A DNA stretch of 64,000 nucleotides, taken from positions 372,001 through 436,000 of the forward strand of contig OZ037855.1 in assembly GCA_964035575.1 (NCBI GenBank), read 5' to 3'. The position numbers and the translations under genes are program-made. Positions 49,494-59,800 of the stretch are shown in pieces; within the stretch, counting starts at the first letter, position 1; every line of letters starts with the position of its first letter. Under the pieces are notes generated by a model that made no database searches, was not told the DNA's origin, and saw nothing but the letters and a program-made list of their open reading frames with translations. The stretch is from Rhynchopus sp. YZ270_cl-10. Taxonomy: Eukaryota > Euglenozoa > Diplonemea > Diplonemida > Diplonemidae.

Positions 49494-51500
49494 TCAGTGT
49501 TCGCAAAGACTGATCTCCTCTGTGCACTCTTCATTCTGAGCCACGATGTAGCTTCTGCGCTCCTCCATGAGCTTCTCCCTGTTCTCCTTCGCCTTCTCAA
49601 GAGTGATGACGTCCTGCTGGCGTGGCACAGTCGCAGAAGACGTGATTGGCTTCGCAGGGTCCACCACAAAGAAGACAAGCATCTTCCGCACTCCAGGCTT
49701 CGTGTCGTCCACAAGCTGGAAGGGAGCTGCACGGTGCTGCAGGTCGTTTGGGAAGACGATGCACCTGCCCTCTGGCGTCGACACCTCGCCACGCCACTTG
49801 TTCTTCTCGTCCCCGTTCTCCACACGGTAGCGCAGAAAGATGTGCTGGTGCTCACCTTGTGGGTAGTCAAACTCTACTTCGTCCACTTCCTCACGGAACT
49901 CAAGGTGGCTCGACGTCACGTTCTCCTGCTTGTAGTAGTAGATGCACGTCGCCACAATGTTCTCGTGCTGCATGCCCTCCAGGTGCCACGTCCCTCCAGG
50001 GTACACAGGGTCCTCGGGTGTCAGCACAATGTCTGCCGCTTTCACAATCACCTGCAGGTTGCTCCCCACTTCAAGAGGGAACGTTCCTTCCACCTCACGT
50101 CTGCGCATGGCCATCTCCTCTGCCTTCCGCTTCACTGCCTGCGTCTTTAAGTCGTACACTTCACGTCCCCAAGTGTCAGGCTGTTTCTCAAAGGCTTTGT
50201 TCACCAACGTGCACACACGTGCTCTGTGTGCAGTCGCATCCTCGTGCTTCGAGCATTCAATCACAAAGGCAGCCACTTTCCTGAGCAACTCGTCACCGTT
50301 ACCTTCGACCGTCGTGTCGGTGAACGTTCCGTATCCAAGCTCCGTGGCAACTTCCTGCATACTCCCGTCTTTGTTGTCAAATTTGTACTCTTTCAGCAAC
50401 GCAAACAGCGTGTCCTCAAAGACACTGCTTCTTGCAGTCATGCCCTTCGTCACAGCATCCACCTTTCCGACCAGCTCGTCATTCTCGTAGAAGTTATAAA
50501 GGGGGTACTGATCCCACCACTCCCCATCCACGAGTTCAGCCATCATGGACGCAGACACCTCATCCACTTCCTTCTGCTCCAGGTCGTCCAGCTCAGGTTC
50601 GTCCTCAATGACAATCTCTGTCGTGTTCGTGGGGTCACGGCAGGTGCGCAACAAAGGAAGGAAACGCCCCAGTGCGTCAGTGACAACTGCCTCCACCTCT
50701 GGGCCGTGCTTCGCAGGGTCGACGTTGTTGATGTATGACAGCTGCGTTGCCTCTGCTTCCCCCGACACCTTGAACTCGGCAGGGAGCCACTGCAGCTGCG
50801 ACGCGGGCCGTCTCCTCAGGAAGGCGGGGGACGCGACCTCCTCTGCGGGTGCAGACTCAGGCGCGTAGCAGTACAGCGATGGGTGCACGAGGTCCATCAC
50901 TTGGTTGTTGCTGCCAGGGTGCCAGTCAGGCACCGTGCGGAAGGGGGCAAGGGCTGTGTCCAGGCGTGTGGCCATACCCTCAGGCATCAGGTCGTCCTGC
51001 GCACGCATGCAGAGAGGCGGTGGTGTGGCCTTCGGCTCGCACGACCTGATCAGTGCTGCCTCGCTGCTGAGTTCAGCAAGCAGCGACAGCGCCGCACTCT
51101 CCGTGTCAAAGGGGGTGGGGTTCACGATGTTTTCGTTCTTGTTCTCAAAGGCGAGGAGAAGCTCTTTGTGCCATTTGGCGGTGATGTTGTCATCGAAGAT
51201 CTTCTCAAACCAACGTGGCTTCTTGCGCAGCTCAAAACGCGCTTCAGACGCGGCACGGTCGAGCCTCTCGATCTTGACCTGCAGACGCACCTGGCGCAGG
51301 GCCACAGTGTCACCCTTGAGCGTGCTGCACATCTCCGCATCTTCATCCTCGCACGGCACACCATCCACGACAAGCTGCATCAGCTGTGGGTCCACACGCA
51401 GTGCAGTTGCTGCACGCACCTTCACTGCACGCACCACATCGTCTGTGTTCACCTCCACGGACACGGTGGGGAACGGCGGACACTCGACGTAGATCAACAT
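49494..51500 (-). CDS. DUF4246 family protein with N-terminal ubiquitin-like domain
   Basis: A 668-residue intronless protein. The start at 51500 (MLIYVECPPFPTVSVEVN) is preferred over the ORF start at 51680, because the extra 60 residues are low-complexity and a pyrimidine tract with CAG lies between. Residues 1-74 look like a ubiquitin fold (DDVVRAVKVRA, MQLVVDGVPCEDEDA, KGDTVALRQV). Residues about 130-640 match the fungal DUF4246 family: LQVIVKAADIVLTPEDP, GGTWHLEGMQHENIVAT, YYYKQENVTSSHLEFREEV, FPNDLQHRAAPFQLVDDTKP, VFFVVDP. The WHLEG and LQHR histidines (about 505 and 587) suggest a 2-oxoglutarate/Fe(II)-type jelly-roll active site, but the catalytic activity is unproven. Likely cytosolic. 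Strong family call, moderate confidence in the ubiquitin-like domain. Confidence 0.9.
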   Translation of the reverse strand: MLIYVECPPFPTVSVEVNTDDVVRAVKVRAATALRVDPQLMQLVVDGVPCEDEDAEMCSTLKGDTVALRQVRLQVKIERLDRAASEARFELRKKPRWFEKIFDDNITAKWHKELLLAFENKNENIVNPTPFDTESAALSLLAELSSEAALIRSCEPKATPPPLCMRAQDDLMPEGMATRLDTALAPFRTVPDWHPGSNNQVMDLVHPSLYCYAPESAPAEEVASPAFLRRRPASQLQWLPAEFKVSGEAEATQLSYINNVDPAKHGPEVEAVVTDALGRFLPLLRTCRDPTNTTEIVIEDEPELDDLEQKEVDEVSASMMAELVDGEWWDQYPLYNFYENDELVGKVDAVTKGMTARSSVFEDTLFALLKEYKFDNKDGSMQEVATELGYGTFTDTTVEGNGDELLRKVAAFVIECSKHEDATAHRARVCTLVNKAFEKQPDTWGREVYDLKTQAVKRKAEEMAMRRREVEGTFPLEVGSNLQVIVKAADIVLTPEDPVYPGGTWHLEGMQHENIVATCIYYYKQENVTSSHLEFREEVDEVEFDYPQGEHQHIFLRYRVENGDEKNKWRGEVSTPEGRCIVFPNDLQHRAAPFQLVDDTKPGVRKMLVFFVVDPAKPITSSATVPRQQDVITLEKAKENREKLMEERRSYIVAQNEECTEEISLCEH

Positions 51501-51527
51501 GACAGAATGTGACGGATAATAAGAAAA

Positions 51528-51536
51528 CTGAGTGCT
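51528..51536 (-). promoter_or_regulatory. putative spliced-leader acceptor of the DUF4246 gene
   Basis: The minus strand reads CCACACCACATCTATCCCAG then CACTCAG, placing two candidate AGs 27 and 34 nt before the ATG. Inferred. Confidence 0.35.
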
Positions 51537-52275
51537 GGGATAGATGTGGTGTGGTGGGTAGGACAGAGAACGGAATAGGGTTGATCGACAATGTGCAGCA
51601 AAGAAAGCGGAATGGGGTGGGGGAGTGGGGGGTTTCATGTTCACATCACATTCGCGAGGGACACCCACCCAAAAAGGCATGTCCTAGCAACAAGAACCAC
51701 AATGATAAGTATGCAATGAGGTGTAACGGAACCAGTGCGTAGTGCTCAACAAGACGAGCAAACAGCACCCGAGGGAGTTCCTATACAGAAGAAAAGCTTA
51801 CAAGATGAACCTAAGCCTCTCGAGTCACCTAGATAGAACATGAACAATGTACATGCACCTCCAGGTCGTTGTGACCAATGCACGACTCAAACGGTTGCAG
51901 TTACAGAATACTAAAACAACAACAGGGCAGGGTTCCTCCCTTGGGAAGGGGGAGGACGGGGTGAGGGGGGGGGAGGGATGAGGGGAAGGACACGCATATT
52001 AAAAAGAAGCTCCATCAACGCCCCACATCGCACACCTACAGACACAGTCGTGTGAAACGCCTCTGGGACGCAGGCACGGCATTAATAAAGAAGAGATGAT
52101 AGAAAGAACCTTGGCCTCCATCAGGTACATTTCCGTGACGGAAAATATATTTTTTTCTCTCTTTGTAGATCTTGGTGAGTGGCGAATGGTTAAAGATGGA
52201 GCTCCGGGAAAAAAAAAGGGTGTCATTGGAACTGCAGAGACATCACTGTGGATGTGGACACTAGCAACAACAAAA

Positions 52276-52372
52276 AACAAACACAAACACAAACACAAAC
52301 ACACAAACACACAAACACACAAACACACAAACACACAAACACACAAACACACAAACACACAAACACAAACAC
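52276..52372. repeat. (ACACAA)n / ACACAAAC microsatellite
   Basis: About 97 bp of ACAAAC/ACACAA units with two phases. The copy at 60768-60864 has the same length and internal pattern. Confidence 0.95.
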
Positions 52373-53498
52373 GAGATTCTGGAAATGAACACAAAAATGC
52401 AGTTCAATTCATACACAAACAGCGTTCAGGCCCTCCACTTCGACGGAACGCACCTACAGGAAGCAATTGCACCACACGCAGGCTGGTTACAAAGCAATCA
52501 ACACAAGCTGCGTAGGTGTGGTCCTGTAGAGATGCAAACCTTTGGGGAAGAGGAAGAATGCCGTTGTTGTGCTGACGTATAAAAAGTTGAAATATAAAAA
52601 GTTGAAAGTGCAAACGACTCCCCAGATGGGATGTCTGGGCGGATGCAGGCACTGAACCAAAGAAAGAAAGGTTTATATAAGGTGACCCTAACCTGAGCCT
52701 CTCATGTTTAGTTACCAACCAAATAATCGTTCGTAAGATGAGCCTGAGCCTCGCGTGCTTATTTAGCGTCACCCAAAAGAAAAACAAAAAACAAAAACAA
52801 CGAGAGACTGGGAGTGGATGAGGTGGTCGCGTTGAAAAGGAATAGCAAAAAAAGATAACTTTTTGCTGCCTATGTTGGAAACTGAAACGCGTGGGGAGGG
52901 GGGATGTTATTGTAACCAAAAAGTAGCACGTTGCTTTGCCCAGCAATGTATACGTTGGGAATAAAGTTAGGGCAAAGCAGAGGTTTTACTCACAATAAAA
53001 ACACAACACAATGTGGTATAAAAACAAGTCAAGAACATATGGTTAAGAAACCTTTTAACGCGATTATCGCTGCTTCTCTGCGGGCAAATTCGATCTGATG
53101 AACTGTTTGCCACGCATCCTGGCTGACTGTGTCCCCAACTAACATACAGCACCTAGCATGCTGGGGGACAAAGCAAAGGGACAACGAAGTATAAAGTAAC
53201 CTTTTTGATACCGTACAGGCCACCTCTTCGGTGTGAAGTGGCACGTAGTGGCCGTGGTCAATGAAAAAGAAAAAAAAGAGAGAGAGAGAGAGGAAGATGT
53301 CTGGATTCTGGTTGCCCACAAATCGCAATTTTAAAAAAAAGAAGGCACCTTTCCAAAAGAGGTTGTCTTGCTGAGTGACGTCGCGTGCACGGTGCGTTGC
53401 GGACAAATCTTCTCAGTAAAAAACAAAAAGTGATTCGGGCGAATTTGTAATTCTGGTTCTATTCTCTGCACGCGAAACGGTGCGAAAACAAAGGAAAA

Positions 53499-53526
53499 AG
53501 GGGGGAGGGGAGGGGAGGGGAGGGGA
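53499..53526. repeat. GGGGA run, potential G-quadruplex
   Basis: Five or more consecutive GGGGA units on the plus strand, 280 bp downstream of the EGF-like gene stop on the opposite strand. Duplicated at about 61991-62018. Confidence 0.8.
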
Positions 53527-53808
53527 GATTCAGGCACTCACAAAATAAGAATAAAAAAATAGGTTCATATACTTTCAAATCAAAGAAGAGAAAGTGCGAG
53601 ATGTTCTATACAGATACATCCAATAGTTCTTTAGAAAACAAAACAAAAACGTAAGATGAATGCGCGTCACGTGCACAATGCATCTAAAAGCAAATCAAAG
53701 AAAGAAACCCTAAAAGATGGATGTCTTGCAACTATCACAGCTTTCAAGGTTTCTTTAAACCAAACATATTAAAACACAATGCACCTTCATGTCTGTGTGT
53801 CATAATGC

Positions 53809-56800
53809 TCAAATACTGGCCATCTCCATCCTTGGTGGTGCAGGCTGCATTGCCTGAGAGGTGTTGTGCATGTATGGGTCTTCTCCATACACCTGGTCTT
53901 GAGTCTCCATGAAATCATCGAGCTTCACGCTGTCGTTGCCCATCTTCTTCCTTGCACCTGCTGCGAGTGCACCAACACAACCCACAACACCAAGTCCTGC
54001 CAGCAGCCACACCCACCACGGCATCCCGCTGTCGTCGTCCTCTGGCGCAGGTGTCTCCTCCTCAGCACCCCCAAGGGTTGTGAAGCCAAGGTCCTTCAGG
54101 TCCTGTGTGGGGTTCTTGTGTGCCTCCTCAAGCGCCTTCTGCGCGCTGGCTCCGTTGTCGCCGGTGAACGTCGTCCCCACGCCGATGCTCCCGTCGGGAA
54201 GTGTTGTCGTCGTCACCTCAAACTCGTCCTCCGGCACACCTGTCTTCTCAGACACGATCCGCTTGTACTCCTTCTTGTCAAATGGCTTCCCCCCGCCCAC
54301 AGTCTGGTTCACACGTCCCGTCACCTCCGTCGTCATCGGCACACGTGTCTCTGGCACATTCGGAGGGAATGTCTCTGGCACAGCCGGAGGGAGTGTCGGT
54401 ACGACGTTCGGAGGGAATGTCGGTGCATCGGTCGGCTGCACATTCGGAGGGAATGTCGGTGCAGCGGTGTCCACAGGCGCCAGGGTGTCGATGCCAGGCT
54501 CACTTGTGGCACGCAGGTCGCAGTTTGCAGGCTGCCCCCTCGCCTTCGTTCCTGTCTGCACGCAGGCGCACATGTAGTCGCGTCTCGCCGTGTAACGCGT
54601 GTCATCGTCAACACATGTCTGGTCCGCACCACAAGGCTTCTTCTCGCACTCATCCAACTCGCACGTCGCAGCACCGCCCACTGCCTGCACGCCGTTCGCA
54701 CACGTGCATGTGAAGTCCTTCAAAGTGTCAAACCCTTGGTTCGGGTCCTCACACTTCTGGCCACTCCCACACGGAGCGTTCCTGCACTCATCTGAGAAGC
54801 ACCTTGCAGGTCCGTCCACGTTCGTCCTCGCAACGTCGTTGTCGCATGTGCACACGAAGTCGTGTTTCGACAGGTAGCTCGTGTTGGGGTCCTTACACGT
54901 CTGTCCCATTCCACACGGGGGAATCGTCGGTGTAGTGCACTCGTCTTCCGCGCAAGTCGCCGAACCTCCAGTCGCCTGCACACCGTTGCTGTCACATGTG
55001 CAGGTGAAGTCCTTCAGGCTGGTTCTTGTTGGGTTTGGGTCGTTGCAGGTCTGTCCCATCCCACAAGGAGAGTTCCTGCACTCGTCAGAGAAGCATGTGG
55101 CAGGCCCGTCCACCTTTGTGAGAGACACATCGTTGTCACATGTGCACACAAAGTCGTGCTGGGACATGTAGCTCATGTCAGGGTCATTGCAGGTCTGTCC
55201 CGTTCCGCACGGCGCTGTGGCGCACTCATCCACTTCACAGGTGGCAGCACCTCCAGTCGCCTGCACGCCGTTGCTGTCACATGTGCAGGTGAAGTCCTTC
55301 AGGCTGGTTCTTGTTGGGTTTGGGTCGTTGCAAGTCTGCCCCGTTGCACAAGGAGAGTTCCTGCACTCATCAGAGAAGCATGTGGCAGGTCCGTCCACCT
55401 TTGTGAGAGACATATCGTTGTCACATGTGCACACAAAGTCGTGCTGGGACATGTAGCTCATGTCAGGGTCATTGCAGGTCTGTCCCGTTCCACACGGCGT
55501 TGCTGCACACTCGTCCACTTCACAGGTGGCAGCACCTCCAGTCGCCTGCACACCGTTGCTGTCACATGTGCACGTGAAGTCCTTCAGGCTGGCTTTTGCT
55601 GGGTTTGGGTCGTTGCAAGTCTGCCCCATTGCACAAGGAGAGTTCCTGCACTCGTCAGAGAAGCATGTGGCAGGCCCGTCCACCTTTGTGAGCGCTGCGT
55701 CGTTGTCGCATGTGCACACAAAGTCGTGCTGGGATACGTAGCTCATGTCAGGGTCGTTGCAGGTCTGTCCCGTTCCACACGGCATTGCTGCACACTCGTC
55801 CGCTTCACAGGTGGCAGCACCTCCTGTCGCCTGCACACCGTTGCTGTCACATGTGCAGGTGAAGTCAAGCACACTGGTTGGGGCTTTGTTCGCATCCAGG
55901 CAGGTCTGGCCAACTGCGCACGGGGAAGCAAGACACTCGTCCACTTCACATGTTGCCAACGCACCGACCATCTTCCCCGCTGCCGGTGCCCTGCACGAGC
56001 ACTCAAAGTCGTCCTTGCTTGCATCTGTCTGCACGGGGTCTGCACAGTCCTGACTCGAGCCGCAAGGGTCCGTCTCACACTCATCCACAACGCACACTGC
56101 AGGCATTCCTGTTGCAGAGCCCGTCCCCGTGACACACGTGCACAAGTAGTCCAGAGTGCTTGCCACTGTCGTGTCAGGGTCCACACAGGTCTGCCCGCTG
56201 CAGGGGTCGGAGAGGCACTCGTCGTTGCTTCCTGACATGCAGGTTGCAGGCCCACCCACGTTCTTCACTCCATTCGCACACTCGCACTCGAAGTCTGTCA
56301 GAGAGTTCGCTGCGTTGTTTGTGTCTGTGCACTTCTGTGTACCACATGGCATCGTGAGACACTCGTCAACTGTGCACATCGCTGCAGACCCTGTCTGTGT
56401 GATCGCAGCATCGTTGCTGCATGTACACACAAAGTCGTTCCTCGACGCAATCTTCGTGTCAGCGTCAATGCACGACTGACCTGCGCCGCAAGGGGTCGTT
56501 GCACACTCGTCAACTTCGCACATTGCAACCTGTGCACCTGTTGCAAACACAGCAACGTCATTGTCACAGGTGCACGTGAAGTCCTTGATGCTTCCAGGTG
56601 ATGGGTTCGGGTCGTTGCAAGTCTGTCCAGCAGAACACGGGTTTGGGGTGCACTCGTCCTTCGAGCATGTGGCAGGTCCGTCTACTTGAGTGAGAGACGC
56701 GTCGTTGTCACATGTGCACACGAAGTCATGCTGGGAACCATACTTGGTGTCAGGGTCGCTGCAAGTCTGCCCTGTTCCGCAAGGGGCCACCATCGGAGCT

Positions 56801-59800
56801 GTGCACTCGTCAATGGCACAAGTTGCAGCAGTGCCAGTTGCAAACACAGCCATGTCATCGTCACAGGTGCATGTGAAGTCCTTGATGCTCGTCGGTGATG
56901 GGTTCGGGTCGTTGCAAGTCTGTCCAACAGAACACGGGTTTGGGGTGCACTCGTCCTTCGAGCACGTGGCAGGTCCGTCCACCTTTGTGATGGCGGCGTC
57001 GTTGTCACATGTGCACACGAAGTCGTGCTGGGAAGCGTACTTGGTGTCAGGGTCGTTGCAGGTCTGTCCCATTCCACAAGGGGCCACCATCGGCGCTGTG
57101 CACTCGTCAATAGCACAAGTCGCAGCAGTGCCAGTTGCAAACACGGCCATGTCATCGTCGCAGGTGCATGTGAAGTCCTTGATGCTCGTCGGTGATGGGT
57201 TGGGATCGTTGCAAGTCTGTCCAACAGAACACGGGTTTGGGGTGCACTCGTCCTTCGAGCACGTGGCAGGTCCGTCCACCTTTGTGAGAGACACGTCGTT
57301 GTCACATGTGCACACGAAGTCGTGCTGGGAACCATACTTGGTGTCAGGGTCGTTGCAGGTCTGCCCTGTTCCGCAAGGGGCCACCATCGGAGCTGTGCAC
57401 TCGTCAATGGCACAAGTTGCAGCAGTGCCAGTCGCAAACACGGCCATGTCATCGTCGCAGGTGCATGTGAAGTCCTTGATGCTTCCAGGTGATGGGTTCG
57501 GGTCGTTGCAGGTCTGTCCCATCCCACATGGCACCGAAAGGCACTCGTCAGAGAAGCACGTGGCAGGTCCGTCGACATTTGTGATGGCGGCGTCGTTGTC
57601 ACATGTGCACACGAAGTCGTGCTGGGAACCATACTTGGTGTCAGGGTCGTTGCAGGTCTGTCCCATTCCACACGGAGCTGCCACACACTCGTCAATGGCA
57701 CAAGTCGCTGCAGCACCTGTTGCGAAGACAGCCATATCATCGTCGCAGGTGCACGTGAAGTCCTTGATGCTTGTCGGTGATGTGTTCGGGTCAGCACAAG
57801 TCTGCCCAACCCCGCATGGCGCAGGAACCTCTAAACACTCGTCCAGGATCTGAACCTCGTTCGCCTTGTAGCGCATGAAGAAGGCCTCGTTCGTGTGGAA
57901 GCGGCGCCCAGGGGAAGACGGGTCGCTCCCCCACGAGTACCCGTAGCCACCTTCGTCATAGGTGCACGTGTTCCCCTTGCCCGACTGCGTGCCGTGTGCG
58001 GTGCGCCCCACAAGGTTCGGCGAGCCGTCAATGTTCCGCTTCCATGTGTGCGCCCACACAACGTCGCCAGTCGACGTCGTAGTCCACACCGTCTCCTCAG
58101 CCCACTGCGTCATCGACGTCACCTCGAAGGGTGTTGTAATCTGCTTCCCGTCCCCGTCCAGCTCCACAAGCTGGTACCTGTTCGGGTAGAAGTGGTCTGT
58201 GTCCATGTCACCCCACCCAAGCAGGAAGCGGTCGCAGTCGCCTGTCCCAAGCTTCGCCAGCTTCGCACTGCGGGCGCGCAGTGTGGGTGTCAGACCTGTC
58301 GGCCACGTCTTCAGCGTGATGGTCCCGTCCACCGTCACACGCATGAACCCAACGTTGTTCGACTTTGCGCCGTACGAGTCGTACTCCTCGGGTCCCACCC
58401 ACACAACCGCAAAGCCGTCGCCACAGGGGACAATGTCCCCAAGCCAGCCTCCGATGGCCTGGCTGTACACGTTGCTGAACGGCGCCAGGGCAATGGGTCC
58501 GATCTTCGAGTTCACGTGGGTGCGCATCGTCATCCCGTTCTTGAAGACGTTTCCCGCATCGCACGCCTGCTTGCTGTCCGCAGGGTCTGTGCACTGCCCT
58601 CCCGAGTCCGAGCAGCACAGCGCCGCCAGCTCGTCCAGGTCTGCGTTGTACACCATCCGCCCTGTCTGCGTGTGGCCGTTCTGGCACGCCCACCCGCTCC
58701 CAGCACCCCTCACCCACGTCTCCGTGTCTGCGTCGTACATCCGCATCTCGTCTGCAACGTGGATGCCCCAACCTGCGTTGTAGAACGCCACGTACCAGTT
58801 CTTCGTCGGCACCCACTCCAGGTAGCGGAAGTCGGCTCCCTTCTGGAACGGGTACTTCCCCTCCTCGTCGCCGTTGGCCGCAATCACCTCATCGGGGAGC
58901 ACCGTGAACCGACGCACCTCCCTCGACAGGTCGTACTCCACCTCCACAATCTTCAGGTTCCCCACCGACCCGCCCCAGGCAACGTCGTACTCCGCACACA
59001 GCATTGCCAGCTTGTCGCCCTTCCCGCGGATGATGTTCCCACCCTGCACACATCCAGGCAGCTTCAGCTCCTTCACAATCGTCGCCTCCGTGTCGCTGTA
59101 GGTCACCTTCGTCACATACGTCGCCGCAGTGGTGAAGTCCTGTGTGTCCTCCTGCCAGTACACAAACATCGAGTTCGGGTCGTTCCAGTCCGCAAGCGTC
59201 TGCAGCGGCGCAGGCTGGCCGTTGCAGAAGTTCTCCGGACGCATCGACGTCAGTGTGCGTGCCCCCGTCGCACCACGCACACGCCCCGACATGCAGTTCT
59301 GGTACACCGTCAGGCTCTCCACCGCACCCATCACCTTGTTCGCCTGCGGTCTGCATGGGCACTGGTTCCCCACGGTGTTCCCCGCCTTCATGTCCACGCA
59401 CCCGTCGTAGCTTGACTTCCAGTGCGGTGCCCACTGCTGCTGGATGAACGTCACGTCGTTCTGGCACGTCTTCATGGTGATCCCAAAGTATACATGCAGA
59501 CACAGCGTCTCCATCGCTGCTGGGTAGATCGCCTGCAGGTTGTTTGCCGCCGGTGTGTCCCAGATGAACTTCGTTGCCGACGCCAGCTCCGTCACACAGT
59601 CGACCTTGGTGAAGGTGAAGTCCCCGTTGTACGAGAGACACATCCCATCATCCATGTCCTTCACGTACGTCTCCCCCGTCGCCTGGTCGTAGCCCACCGC
59701 CTCAATGCAGTACTTGTACTTCCCCGGCCCACACAGCGCATTCGGCATGTCCCCTCCCAGCACTCCGGCACTGCTCAGCGCAAGCAGCAGCGTCACTGCA

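Larger units (their letters stand above)
51580..53808. other. spacer downstream of the EGF-like gene
   Basis: Holds CCTCTCG-type hairpins (51802-51830, 52677-52717, 52735-52778, 53653-53690), an ACTTTC-type hairpin (53568-53626), the CAAACA microsatellite and a GGGGA run (53499-53526). ORFs here are not credible as genes. Confidence 0.55.
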
